Assembly: GCF_015319355.1 (NCBI RefSeq)
Contig: NZ_JADILU010000012.1
Location: 1 to 51,282, forward strand
DNA: 51,282 bases
From: Psychroserpens luteus
GTDB lineage: Bacteria; Bacteroidota; Bacteroidia; Flavobacteriales; Flavobacteriaceae
Reading direction: 5' to 3'
Part shown: positions 7,131 to 15,902 of the stretch, piece after piece
Layout of the letters: each line of letters begins with the position of its first letter
Numbering within the stretch: the first letter of the stretch is position 1
Program-made: the position numbers and the translations under genes
The notes under the pieces: model-generated
Told to the model about the DNA's origin: nothing
What the model saw: only the letters and a program-made list of their open reading frames with translations
The model's database searches: none

Positions 7131-8294
7131 TGGCGAACGACTTAAGCCTATCAAACCAAGTACAGGTCCAATTCCTAAAACCATATAAACCATTACAGAG
7201 TCTGTTGATTTTACTAAAGTGTTTAAAAGCAAAATACTCACAATCGTAATGGCGAACCCTATGCAATTTACTATCGTTAAAGCTGTTCCTTTGATTTGTG
7301 GTTCTGCATTTTGAGCAACTAATGTTGAAAATAAAGGAGAGTCTGCAATCACTACAATTCCCCAAAAGATGAGAAAGCCAATGAAGACGATTTCCGAAGT
7401 AAAAATAAATATAAACGGACAAAGTAAACAACAAATGCAAGAGAGTAGAAGTGCTGTAAAGGCGGTTTTTTTTGTTCCGAAGTGCTCAGAGATATAACCT
7501 GCGATGACACATCCTAATCCTCCAATTGCTATAATAAAAAATGAGAGAAGAGGAATATTAAATTCTACATTTTGATGTAGGTCACTGTATGTTTTAAGTA
7601 TTATGGGTACGAAAGCCCAAAACGTATAGAGTTCCCACATATGCCCAAAATACCCAAATGAGGCTGCACGAAACTCTCTGTTTTTAAATATTCTTGAAAA
7701 TGTAGATAGGTTAAGCGTTTTGGCTGCGATTCTATATGGACCATCAGGAACTAAGAAAAAGATCAAAAGTCCTCCCAGAAATGCAATTATAGAAGTTGCG
7801 ATAATAATAGGTTTCCAGGATGAAATATCAATAAAACCTTTTAATATATGTGGAAATGCAGTACCAAGAACTAAAGCGCCTACTAGAAAACTTAACGATT
7901 TGCCGAGACCTTTTTTGTAATAGTCTGAAGCAATTTTCATCCCAACAGGATAAATGCCAGCGAGGAAAAACCCTGTCAAAAACCGAAATATTAAAATGCT
8001 AGTCAACGTGTTTCCGTCCCAAATTATAGCGATGTTACATAAAGCACCAAGAACTGCTGATATAAAAAACACTTTTGATGGCGAAAATCGATCTGCTATG
8101 GTAAGTATGGCAAAAATTAATGTACCAATTATAAAACCAAATTGTACAGACGATGTTAGGTAGCCAATTGCGTTGTCATTAAGGTTAAATACATTTACGA
8201 GATTTCCCATAACTGCATTGCTAGCAAACCAAAGTGATGTACAGCAAAATTGAGAAATCACGATAATAGGTAGAATACTGTTTTTTTTAATCAT
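7125..8294 (-). CDS. Major facilitator superfamily transporter
   Basis: 389 residues with about 12 hydrophobic segments and the two-fold MFS pattern. The N-terminal half has a long first helix (SILPIIVISQFCCTSLWFAS), and a central hydrophilic linker (about residues 190-210, TLNLSTFSRIFKNREFRA) precedes the second six-helix bundle. It is an inner membrane secondary transporter, perhaps of the cyanate/nitrate-porter-like or NarK/NNP-like branch, but the substrate cannot be given. It lies 47 nt after the dienelactone hydrolase gene on the minus strand and ends inside the shared terminator, so it is likely the last gene of a three-gene unit with the PaiB-like and hydrolase genes. Confidence 0.82.
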   Translation of the reverse strand: MIKKNSILPIIVISQFCCTSLWFASNAVMGNLVNVFNLNDNAIGYLTSSVQFGFIIGTLIFAILTIADRFSPSKVFFISAVLGALCNIAIIWDGNTLTSILIFRFLTGFFLAGIYPVGMKIASDYYKKGLGKSLSFLVGALVLGTAFPHILKGFIDISSWKPIIIATSIIAFLGGLLIFFLVPDGPYRIAAKTLNLSTFSRIFKNREFRAASFGYFGHMWELYTFWAFVPIILKTYSDLHQNVEFNIPLLSFFIIAIGGLGCVIAGYISEHFGTKKTAFTALLLSCICCLLCPFIFIFTSEIVFIGFLIFWGIVVIADSPLFSTLVAQNAEPQIKGTALTIVNCIGFAITIVSILLLNTLVKSTDSVMVYMVLGIGPVLGLIGLSRSPK

Positions 8295-8341
8295 TCAACT
8301 TTTTGAATAGATATGAATAGACTTGAGTTTTCTATTGAAGA

Positions 8342-9235
8342 TTATTTGTTTTTTAAATGTTCTTTAAAAAAAGTAATAGTACGTTCCCAAGATAAATTGG
8401 CAGCTTCTTTATCATACCTTGGAGTAGTATTATTATGAAACCCATGATTGACTTCTGGATAAATATAAGCTTGATACTCTACCTTGTTAGCTTTTAAAAT
8501 GGCTTCAAAGGCTGGCCAGCCTTCATTCACTCTGGTGTCTAATTCTCCATATTGTAGCAAAAGAGGTGTTTTTATTTGTTTAGCATCTTCTGCTTCTGGT
8601 TGTCTTCCGTAGTAAGGAACTGCAGCACCTAAATCTGGTAAACGTACAGCCATCATATTAGAAATCCATCCACCAAAACAAAAACCTACAACACCTACTT
8701 TTCCATTGCAGTCTTCATGAGATTTGAGATAGTGATATGCTGCAATAAAATCTTCTAGCATCTCGTCTCTATCGCGTTCATTTTGAAGTGTTCTTCCGTC
8801 GTCGTCATTTCCAGGATAACCACCAAGAGGTGTAAGTGCATCTGGAGCTAAGCTAATAAAACCTTCTTTTGCAGTTCGTCGTCCAACATCTTCAATATAT
8901 GGATTTAAACCTCTGTTTTCATGCACAACGATAACACCAGGTAGTTTTGTTTTTAAATCTTTTGGTTTAGATAATAAGCCTTTTATAGAACCACCACCTT
9001 TTGGAGACTCATAATGGATATAACTAGAATCTAATGTTGGATCATTAGGCTTCACTAATAAACTGTCTACATAATTTGGTGACATAAAACTTAGCAGAGA
9101 ACCTACTGTGATGCCTCCAACAGCGTAAATTCCTAGCTTTTCAACAAATTGTCTACGATTTAGTTTGTTATGAGCATAATCGTCATATAAATCAAAAACG
9201 TCTTGGCTTATGTCTTCTTTTTTTAAGTTTTTCAT
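8342..9235 (-). CDS. Dienelactone hydrolase family protein with Tat-like signal
   Basis: 297 residues. The N-terminus carries an RR motif (NRRQFVEKL, Arg27-Arg28) before a hydrophobic segment (about residues 35-51), which suggests twin-arginine export or membrane anchoring. The catalytic domain is an alpha/beta hydrolase of the dienelactone hydrolase (carboxymethylenebutenolidase) family: nucleophile Cys186 in GFCFGG, Asp233 in GELDTR, and His264 in NHGFH. These enzymes cleave lactones or esters. Substrate specificity is unknown. It lies between the PaiB-like and MFS genes, with 32 and 47 nt gaps, consistent with an operon. Confidence 0.85.
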   Translation of the reverse strand: MKNLKKEDISQDVFDLYDDYAHNKLNRRQFVEKLGIYAVGGITVGSLLSFMSPNYVDSLLVKPNDPTLDSSYIHYESPKGGGSIKGLLSKPKDLKTKLPGVIVVHENRGLNPYIEDVGRRTAKEGFISLAPDALTPLGGYPGNDDDGRTLQNERDRDEMLEDFIAAYHYLKSHEDCNGKVGVVGFCFGGWISNMMAVRLPDLGAAVPYYGRQPEAEDAKQIKTPLLLQYGELDTRVNEGWPAFEAILKANKVEYQAYIYPEVNHGFHNNTTPRYDKEAANLSWERTITFFKEHLKNK

Positions 9236-9267
9236 AGCATTAATATTAAGAGTAAAAGTTACAAAAT

Positions 9268-9858
9268 TTAAAATACTTTATCTAAAAATTGTTTCACACT
9301 CGCCTGATTAGCACGAATTAACTGAGCTCTAGCATTCTCAGTATCCTTAGGTTTTTTATCCTGAGATAATTTAAATTTCCCTTCCCAAGACCTAATGTTT
9401 ATCTCAAACATTTCAATATAATCTAAATTACGATCTAATCTTGGGTTATCTGGTTCTAAGACGTATTTGTGGTCTGGAGCTTCGAGAAACTCAGTCATTG
9501 TTATTAATGATTGTTTCAATGCTGTTTTACTTTCTATGGCTTTTACAGTGCCTTTGAGATGGAGTTTGATGTAATTCCATGTAGGTAATTGTGTCGTGCT
9601 ATATATGCTTGGCGAAATGTAACATTGAGGTCCTGAGAATAGAATTGTTACATCCTTATTATCTCTAAGAAGCTTTGCTTGCGGATTGTAAATATCAATA
9701 TGACCAATCAACTTTTCGTCTTCCAAAACTAGTGGTAAATGTGTAATTAGTGGCTCATTATTTTCTACGGAAATGAGCGTTGCAAGAGGATATGTTTTTA
9801 TAACTTCTATTAAATGAGCTTTGTCATTATCTTGATGATGCTTTGGTGGATAGTTCAT
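9268..9858 (-). CDS. PaiB-like FMN-binding protein
   Basis: 196 residues matching the PaiB / FMN-binding split-barrel family: MNYPPKHHQ start, PLATLISVENNEPLITHLPLVL, GHIDIYNPQAKLL, the IYSTTQLPTWNYIKLHLKG segment, and the FKLSQDK motif near the C-terminus. Bacillus PaiB is annotated as a negative regulator of sporulation and protease genes, while most homologues are simply flavin-binding proteins of unknown role. It probably heads the minus-strand unit with the dienelactone hydrolase and transporter genes. It is divergent from radC, with 84 bp between start codons. Confidence 0.85.
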   Translation of the reverse strand: MNYPPKHHQDNDKAHLIEVIKTYPLATLISVENNEPLITHLPLVLEDEKLIGHIDIYNPQAKLLRDNKDVTILFSGPQCYISPSIYSTTQLPTWNYIKLHLKGTVKAIESKTALKQSLITMTEFLEAPDHKYVLEPDNPRLDRNLDYIEMFEINIRSWEGKFKLSQDKKPKDTENARAQLIRANQASVKQFLDKVF

Positions 9859-9907
9859 TTTTAGGATTATAACTTCTGTCTTATTTTATTTATAAGTCGG
9901 TAAATAA

Positions 9908-9938
9908 TTGCTCCCTAAATTTACAATATATATCTTTA
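9908..9938 (+). promoter_or_regulatory. Promoter of radC, predicted leaderless
   Basis: TTG (9908-9910), 20-nt spacer, TATCTTTA (9931-9938): one mismatch to the Bacteroidota TTG/TAnnTTTG promoter. The radC ATG follows 4 nt after the box (9943). Initiation typically occurs several nt downstream of the -7 box, so the transcript would start at or next to the ATG. Confidence 0.5.
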
Positions 9939-9942
9939 GAAC

Positions 9943-10641
9943 ATGACAGAAAAATCAGAGTCTTTTTCCATAAAAAATTGGTCACAAGACGATCAACCTA
10001 GAGAGAAACTTCGTGATAAAGGAAAATCTTCTTTAAGTGATGCAGAACTTGTTGCTATTCTTTTAGGTTCTGGTAATAGAGATGAAAGTGCTGTAGCCTT
10101 GAGTAAGCGTATTTTGGCAAGTGTGGATAATAATCTCAATGCACTTGGGAAACAATCTTTAAAACAATTAATGACTTTTAAAGGGATTGGAGAAGCCAAA
10201 GCAATTTCTATTGCTGCTGCTATGGAGTTGGGAAGACGACGTAGAGGAGAAGAAGCACTGCAACAAAAGAAAATTACATCAAGCGCATCTGTTTTTGAAT
10301 TCATGCAACCTATTATAGGAGAGTTACCACATGAAGAATTTTGGATAGTCTACCTCAATAATTCTAATAAAGTACTCCAAAAAAATCAATTGAGTAAAGG
10401 TGGTATTACTGGGACTTTGGTTGATGTAAGATTAGTGCTTAAAACTGCGTTAGAGGTTGGAGCAGTAGGATTGATATTGGCACATAATCATCCCTCAGGA
10501 ACTTTAAAACCTAGTGAAGCAGATAAGAATTTGACACAAAAATTAAAAGTAGCAGCACAAAGTTTAGACATAAAAGTACTAGATCACCTTATTATCACCG
10601 AAAAAGCATATTTTAGTTTTGCTGATGAAAATATATTATAA
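9943..10641 (+). CDS. radC: RadC family JAB-domain protein
   Basis: 232 residues. The N-terminal part has a helix-hairpin-helix motif (LMTFKGIGEAKAISIAAAMELG, about residues 67-92). The C-terminal JAB1/MPN-like metalloprotease fold has the JAMM signature: His181 and His183 in AHNHPSG and Asp194 downstream. The length is normal for RadC. Once linked to DNA repair, the biochemical role of RadC is still unsettled. The chromosomal setting beside housekeeping genes argues against the mobile-element paralogues. The start ATG is fixed by the promoter placement and the conserved N-terminus. Confidence 0.93.
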   Translation: MTEKSESFSIKNWSQDDQPREKLRDKGKSSLSDAELVAILLGSGNRDESAVALSKRILASVDNNLNALGKQSLKQLMTFKGIGEAKAISIAAAMELGRRRRGEEALQQKKITSSASVFEFMQPIIGELPHEEFWIVYLNNSNKVLQKNQLSKGGITGTLVDVRLVLKTALEVGAVGLILAHNHPSGTLKPSEADKNLTQKLKVAAQSLDIKVLDHLIITEKAYFSFADENIL

Positions 10642-10665
10642 TTTTACTGAATACTAAATACTGAA

Positions 10666-11970
10666 TTGCTACTAGTCTACACACATAAAATTACACCAAG
10701 AGTACGCTATGCTTTTAAGCATTTGTGCACAAGAATTCTTGGGATCCCTGTTTCTTTTACAACTAAAGTAGAAGACTTTATTGCGCATGATAGTTTGAAA
10801 ATGTCGTATACGAGACAACCGTTAAGTAATGAGGTGTTTGTAAGAAATCACGAATTACTTTTTGAGCAAGGCATATCAGATGTAGATATTAATGTGCAAG
10901 ATTGGAATGGTACAAAATGCTTTTTTCCAACTGGAGAAAAAAGCGCATTACCTTTTGATATTTTTGCTGCATCTTTTTATTTGTTGAGTCGTTATGAAGA
11001 ATATCTTCCGCATGTAAAAGATGAATATGGACGTTTTACTGCTACCGAAAGTTTAGCCTACAAAGAGAATTTCTTAAAACAACCTGTTGTAGATCTTTGG
11101 GCTTATAAGCTTAAATCTATTTTAGAAGAAAGGTTTGAAGATTTTACATTTCCGAAGAGAACTTACAACATACAACCTGTTATAGATGTACCAGTGGCTT
11201 ATTATTTTAAGCAGAAGGGATTATTACGAACTCTTGGAGGCGGTATGGTAGATTTGTTTAGGTTTAAATTACGACGGTTGTCTCAGCGAATTTTAGTTTT
11301 ATTCGGTTTTAAACGAGATCCCTACGACACTTTTAAATGGATTATAAATAAACAAAAACAATATAAATTTAAGTTCATTGTATTCTTTTTAATTGGTGAT
11401 TATTCTACGTATGATAAAAATATTAATATCAATAAAAAGAAATTCGTGTCGCTCATTAAATCTGTGGCAGACTATTGTAAAGTTGGATTAAAGGCTTCTT
11501 ATTTTGCGTTAGATGATATCGCGATTCTCAAAAAGGAAAAGAAAAAAATGGAGTTTATAACCAACTATGAGTTAGAAGCTACAAGAAATTCGTTTTCAAA
11601 AATAAATTTGCCCACGTCATATCGTAACTTAATTGAGCTAGAAATCAAGAAAGACTTTACGATGGGTTATCTAGATCACTTTGGTTTTAGAGCAGGTACT
11701 TGCACACCATTTTTGTTTTATGATTTGGATTATGAAATACAAACACCACTGCTCATAAATTCGTTTCATTGTATAGATTATGCTTTGCTAAAATATCATT
11801 CACAGTTAGATAAAAAGGAAGAATTACAGCGTTTAATTAATACGGTAAAGCAAGTTGATGGGACGTTTACACCAGTTTTTCATAATTACTCTTTTGGTAG
11901 TGATCCAAGATGGAGTGGCTTCAAAAAACTATTTACACAAATTTTAGATTCTGTTGATGAAACAACTTAG
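10666..11970 (+). CDS. Polysaccharide deacetylase-like protein (flavobacterial family)
   Basis: 434 residues, initiated at TTG 10666: the conserved N-terminus LLVYTHKITPRVRYAFKH begins there. The family is widespread in Flavobacteriaceae and annotated as polysaccharide deacetylase-like. An N-terminal region (about residues 1-150) includes FFPTGEKSALPFDIFAASFY, LSRYEEYLP and an RFTA motif. A C-terminal NodB-like half includes QPVIDVPVAYY, KRDPYDTFKWI and GFRAGTCTPF. A classical NodB DD/HxxxH metal site is not obvious, so activity is uncertain. No signal peptide is seen. It lies 24 nt after radC and is probably co-transcribed with it. Confidence 0.75.
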   Translation: MLLVYTHKITPRVRYAFKHLCTRILGIPVSFTTKVEDFIAHDSLKMSYTRQPLSNEVFVRNHELLFEQGISDVDINVQDWNGTKCFFPTGEKSALPFDIFAASFYLLSRYEEYLPHVKDEYGRFTATESLAYKENFLKQPVVDLWAYKLKSILEERFEDFTFPKRTYNIQPVIDVPVAYYFKQKGLLRTLGGGMVDLFRFKLRRLSQRILVLFGFKRDPYDTFKWIINKQKQYKFKFIVFFLIGDYSTYDKNININKKKFVSLIKSVADYCKVGLKASYFALDDIAILKKEKKKMEFITNYELEATRNSFSKINLPTSYRNLIELEIKKDFTMGYLDHFGFRAGTCTPFLFYDLDYEIQTPLLINSFHCIDYALLKYHSQLDKKEELQRLINTVKQVDGTFTPVFHNYSFGSDPRWSGFKKLFTQILDSVDETT

Positions 11971-11981
11971 AATTAAATTTG
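11954..11981 (+). promoter_or_regulatory. Promoter of the HAD hydrolase gene
   Basis: TTG (11954-11956), 17-nt spacer and TAAATTTG (11974-11981) match the Bacteroidota TTG/TAnnTTTG consensus. The promoter overlaps the last codons of the upstream gene and sits 28 nt before the HAD start codon. Confidence 0.6.
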
Positions 11982-12009
11982 TGCTCAAACTTTTCAAAAC
12001 ATTTTATAA

Positions 12010-12699
12010 ATGAAATTAAACGGAATAAAACATATATTTTTTGATCTGGACCATACGTTATGGGACTTTGATAAAAACTCTGCATTAACCTTTGAGAAAA
12101 TATTTAAAGTTCATGACTTAGATCTTGATACAAGTGTTTTTTTAGAAGTTTATGAACCTATAAATTTAAACTACTGGAAATTATATCGAGAAGAAAAAAT
12201 TGATAAAGAAAGCTTACGATATAAGCGATTAAAAGATGCCTTTGATGCTGTAGGTTTTAAAGTTTCTGATGATATCATAAATCAATTATCCGAAGACTAC
12301 ATAACATATCTAACCACATTTAATCATCTGTTTGATGGCACTGTAGATCTTTTAAATTATTTACAACCAGTTTACGATTTGCATATCATTACTAATGGTT
12401 TTGAGGAAGCACAACAAAGAAAAATGGACAATGCCAGTATTTCGCATTTTTTTAAAACCATTACAAACTCAGAAACTGCAGGAGTAAAAAAACCAAACCC
12501 AATTATTTTTAATCACGCATTGCAAGCTTCTAACGCAAATCCAAACGATAGTATTATGATAGGTGATAATTATGAAGCAGATATATTAGGTGCTATAGAT
12601 GTTGGATTAGATGTCATCTTATTTAATTATCATAATTACAATGCAGAGCCTCATATTAAGCAAGTGACTAGACTTGTAGATTTAAAAAAGTATCTTTAA
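12010..12699 (+). CDS. HAD superfamily phosphatase, YjjG-like
   Basis: 229 residues with all four HAD motifs: DLDHTLWDFD (nucleophile Asp12 and acid/base Asp14), ITNGF (motif II), the Lys in GVKKPNP (motif III), and MIGDNYEADILGA (motif IV). The cap region fits subfamily IA. The LDHTLWDFD and ITNGF..AQQRKM patterns are characteristic of the YjjG noncanonical pyrimidine nucleotidase branch, so house-cleaning dephosphorylation of nucleotides is a reasonable but unproven role. It is cytoplasmic and has its own promoter inside the upstream gene end. Confidence 0.85.
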   Translation: MKLNGIKHIFFDLDHTLWDFDKNSALTFEKIFKVHDLDLDTSVFLEVYEPINLNYWKLYREEKIDKESLRYKRLKDAFDAVGFKVSDDIINQLSEDYITYLTTFNHLFDGTVDLLNYLQPVYDLHIITNGFEEAQQRKMDNASISHFFKTITNSETAGVKKPNPIIFNHALQASNANPNDSIMIGDNYEADILGAIDVGLDVILFNYHNYNAEPHIKQVTRLVDLKKYL

Positions 12700-12921
12700 A
12701 AGTATTGTTATCATTATTTAAAACAAAAGTAAACTCATTCTAACTTTGGAAAGGGATATTATCAAGCCCATGCTTATTAGGTAACTATAAACTTTTATCT
12801 AAATTAATACAAGGTGTATTTAATATGTTTGTCACAGGGAATAATTTGTTAGAATTACAAAATATTTCTAAATTTCAAAGTGTATCTTTACAATTCAGGA
12901 TGAACTTAATTTTCAATTCAA

Positions 12922-13794
12922 ATGACTAAATTACTTTATATACTAATATTTTTTATTGGTTTTCAAACACAAACAAGTGCTCAGACATCTATAAATGACT
13001 ACAAATACATTATAGTTCCAAAACAGTTTGACTTTTTGAGTTCGCCAGATCAATATGAAACGAGTTCATTAACTAAGTTTTTATTTAATAAATATGGCTA
13101 TACAGCCTTTTTTGAAGATGAAGATTTACCAGGAGATTTGAGTAAAAATAGATGTTTGGCTTTGAGGTCTCATATTCAAAAAAATAAAGGTTTTTTATCA
13201 ACCAAACTACAAATTGATTTAAAAGATTGCAATGGGAATATTGTAATGAGTTCTGTAGAAGGTTCTACTAAAGTTAAGGAGTATAAAAAGGCTTTTCAAA
13301 TTGCAATTAGAGAAGCTTTCGTTACTTATCAATTTCTAGATTATAAATATGTTCCTAAAGAAGCGGTAATAGCGTCTTCAAATAGTAATGATAATTCTTC
13401 TGAAGCTAAAGAAATTGAAAAACTTAAAAAAGAAGTTGAAGCTTTAAAAGCTAAAAAGGAGGAAGTGGTTACAATTTCCGAAGAAAAAAAAGCTGAAGCA
13501 AAAACTATTTTAAAACCTAAAGTAGAAGTAAAGCAAGTCGTTGATGACGCTATAGAACTAGAAGTGAAATCTTCATCAAAAACCGAAATTCTTTATGCTC
13601 AGCCAAAACCAAACGGTTTTCAAGTCGTTGACATGACACCTAAAGTTGTCATGTTTTTATTAGAAACGACTAAAGCTGATGTTTTTATGGTTAAGGATGA
13701 AAATGCAATTGTCTATAAGGAAGATGGTTTTTGGTACCTGTCAAAATACAATGGAGATAAAGTAATGTTAACGCAGCTTAATCTTAAATTCTAG
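12922..13794 (+). CDS. Secreted hypothetical protein, flavobacterial conserved
   Basis: 290 residues, not assignable to a characterised family. A signal peptide covers about residues 1-21 (IFFIGFQTQTSAQ). The first domain (YKYIIVPKQFDFL, LTKFLFNKYGYTAFFEDEDLP, LKDCNGNIV) resembles a conserved flavobacterial periplasmic protein. A Lys/Glu-rich coiled coil follows at about residues 155-205, then a C-terminal beta-rich segment (PKPNGFQVVDMTPKVVMFLL) ending at the stop. A periplasmic or outer-membrane-associated role is likely. The gene is convergent with rarA, and its TAG lies in a CTAG tetranucleotide shared with the rarA stop. Confidence 0.65.
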   Translation: MTKLLYILIFFIGFQTQTSAQTSINDYKYIIVPKQFDFLSSPDQYETSSLTKFLFNKYGYTAFFEDEDLPGDLSKNRCLALRSHIQKNKGFLSTKLQIDLKDCNGNIVMSSVEGSTKVKEYKKAFQIAIREAFVTYQFLDYKYVPKEAVIASSNSNDNSSEAKEIEKLKKEVEALKAKKEEVVTISEEKKAEAKTILKPKVEVKQVVDDAIELEVKSSSKTEILYAQPKPNGFQVVDMTPKVVMFLLETTKADVFMVKDENAIVYKEDGFWYLSKYNGDKVMLTQLNLKF

Positions 13795-15071
13795 TAATCA
13801 TATTTATCTTTCCAACGGGTTTTTAAAAACTCACGTTGTGCATTTTCTCTAGCATTATTTCCAGGATTGTAGAGTTTCGTGTTTTTAATGTCTTCTGGCA
13901 AAAACTCATGTGCTACAAAGTTGTTATCGTAGTTATGTGCATATTGATAGTTGTCACCATAGCCTAACTCTTTCATAAGCTTGGTTGGTGCATTTCTAAC
14001 CGAAAGCGGTACAGATAAATCACCAGTTTCTTTTACCAATTGCTGTGCTCTTCCAATCGCTTCATAAGCAGCATTACTTTTTGGAGATGTCGCTAAATAA
14101 GTTACACATTGACTCAATATAATACGAGATTCGGGATATCCAATTACAGAAACTGCTTGAAATGCATTATTTGCAATTACCAATGCTGTTGGGTTGGCAT
14201 TACCAATATCTTCACTGGCTAAAATCAATAAACGTCGTGCAATAAATTTGACATCTTCACCACCTTCTATCATTCTTGCCAACCAATATACAGCAGCATT
14301 TGGATCGCTACCACGAATAGATTTTATAAATGCAGAAATAATATCATAATGCTGTTCTCCAGATTTGTCATAGCGTACAATATTATTTTGAACACGTTGA
14401 GAAACCATATCATTCGTAATTACAATGGCTTCATTTTTGTCAAAAGAAGTGACGATGAGTTCAAACAAGTTGAGGAGTTTTCTTCCATCTCCTCCAGAAA
14501 GTCTAATTAATGCTTCTGTTTCTTTAAGTTCAATATTGCGTTCTTTAAATAGAGCATCTTCTTCTAACGCACGATTTAAGAGCGCTTCTAAATCGTCTTT
14601 AGTAAAAGAGTTCAACACATATACCTGACAACGCGATAGGAGTGCAGGTATGACTTCAAAACTCGGGTTCTCTGTTGTTGCACCTATTAATGTAACCCAA
14701 CCTTTCTCTACAGCTTGAAGTAATGAATCTTGTTGAGATTTACTAAATCTATGAATCTCATCAATAAACAAAATAGGATTTTTGGTAGTAAACAAACCAC
14801 CACTTTGTTTAGCTTTATCTATAACTTCTCTAATATCTTTTACACCACTATTTATAGCACTCAGTGTATAAAACGGACGCTTAGATTCATTAGCTACAAT
14901 ATTTGCTAATGTTGTTTTACCTGTTCCTGGTGGTCCCCAAAAAATCATAGACGCGATAACACCTTGATTTAATTGTTGCGTCAAAACGCCAGTTTTACCA
15001 ACCAAATGCGACTGACTTATATAGTCACTAAGCGTTTGTGGACGTAATCGTTCTGCTAATGGTTCATTCAT
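13791..15071 (-). CDS. rarA: Replication-associated recombination AAA+ ATPase RarA
   Basis: 426 residues of the RarA/MgsA/WRNIP1 family. The AAA+ core has Walker A GPPGTGKT (46-53), Walker B LFIDEIHRF (101-109) and sensor GATTENPSFE (130-139). The C-terminal domain has the family-specific DPNAAVYWLARMIEGGEDVKFI and oligomerisation region, ending with the expected YNPGNNARE..FLKTRWKDKY tail. It acts at stalled replication forks together with SSB. Full length. Its stop overlaps that of the convergent upstream gene, and its promoter box sits 4 nt from the ATG. Confidence 0.95.
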   Translation of the reverse strand: MNEPLAERLRPQTLSDYISQSHLVGKTGVLTQQLNQGVIASMIFWGPPGTGKTTLANIVANESKRPFYTLSAINSGVKDIREVIDKAKQSGGLFTTKNPILFIDEIHRFSKSQQDSLLQAVEKGWVTLIGATTENPSFEVIPALLSRCQVYVLNSFTKDDLEALLNRALEEDALFKERNIELKETEALIRLSGGDGRKLLNLFELIVTSFDKNEAIVITNDMVSQRVQNNIVRYDKSGEQHYDIISAFIKSIRGSDPNAAVYWLARMIEGGEDVKFIARRLLILASEDIGNANPTALVIANNAFQAVSVIGYPESRIILSQCVTYLATSPKSNAAYEAIGRAQQLVKETGDLSVPLSVRNAPTKLMKELGYGDNYQYAHNYDNNFVAHEFLPEDIKNTKLYNPGNNARENAQREFLKTRWKDKYDY

Positions 15072-15075
15072 AATA

Positions 15076-15102
15076 CAAAATTACGAAAAACCAATGTGAC
15101 AA
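15076..15102 (-). promoter_or_regulatory. Promoter of rarA, predicted leaderless
   Basis: On the minus strand TTG (15100-15102), a slightly short 16-nt spacer and TAATTTTG (15076-15083) fit TAnnTTTG exactly. Only TATT separates the box from the ATG at 15069-15071, so transcription would start at the initiation codon or within a few nt. Confidence 0.5.
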
Positions 15103-15152
15103 TATTTCATAGTTTTGTTAAATGGAGAGCAATTTGCTATTAAAGATAATAT

Positions 15153-15902
15153 ATGAGCAATAATCAAGAACAATTTAAATATTCAACAAGCGTCATTGTG
15201 TATCCTTTGATTTTTGTGCTATCTATTTGGATGGTCTTTTGGATGCAGGTACGTTTTTTTCCTTCTATAAAACGCTTAGGCGTGTATCCTCAAGAATTAC
15301 GAGGTTTGCTTGGTGTTTTTACAAGTCCGTTTATTCATGCAGATATCGAGCATTTGTATCATAACAGTATTCCGCTTTTTATTTTATCGGTAGCATTATT
15401 TTATTTCTACAGAAAAATTTCTTGGAAAGTGTTGTTCTTCGGAATTTTACTCTCTGGCTTATTTACTTGGGTTATTGGTAGACCTGCAAATCATATTGGT
15501 GCCAGTGGTTTGGTTTATGTCCTTGTAAGCTTTATCTTTTTTAAAGGGATTTTTGCAAAGCATTATAGATTGGTAGCTTTATCGTTAATTGTTATTTTTC
15601 TCTACGGAAGTATGATATGGTACGCGTTTCCAATCAAAGAAGGTATGTCTTGGGAAGGACATCTTGGTGGACTTCTCTCAGGGTTGTTATTCGCAGTAAT
15701 TTTTAGGAAAGCAATTGCAAAACCAGAACGTTATGTATGGCAGCACCCAGATTATAATGAAGAAGATGATCCTTTTTTAAAACATTTTGATGAGAATGGA
15801 AACTTTATTGAACTTAAAGAGCCAGAAATAGAGGAGGAGCCAATTTCCGAAGAAAATAACCCTCATTATAATTACACCTTTAAAGAAAACAAAGACGATT
15901 AA
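15153..15902 (+). CDS. Rhomboid family intramembrane serine protease
   Basis: 249 residues with six predicted transmembrane helices. Catalytic dyad: Ser118 in the GASG motif (116-119) and His170 in WEGHLGGLLSG. The conserved His66, His70 and Asn71 (HADIEHLYHN) form the HxxxN oxyanion element. A cytoplasmic acidic tail of about 60 residues follows the last helix. Substrates of bacterial rhomboids are mostly unknown. The gene is divergent from rarA and convergent with rlmB, with which it shares an overlapping TTAA stop. Confidence 0.9.
   Translation: MSNNQEQFKYSTSVIVYPLIFVLSIWMVFWMQVRFFPSIKRLGVYPQELRGLLGVFTSPFIHADIEHLYHNSIPLFILSVALFYFYRKISWKVLFFGILLSGLFTWVIGRPANHIGASGLVYVLVSFIFFKGIFAKHYRLVALSLIVIFLYGSMIWYAFPIKEGMSWEGHLGGLLSGLLFAVIFRKAIAKPERYVWQHPDYNEEDDPFLKHFDENGNFIELKEPEIEEEPISEENNPHYNYTFKENKDD

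Noticed and set aside
7102-7440. Minus-strand open frame of 112 codons
   Set aside because: Lies fully within the MFS transporter gene in another frame; Cys/Ser/Phe-rich composition typical of a shadow.
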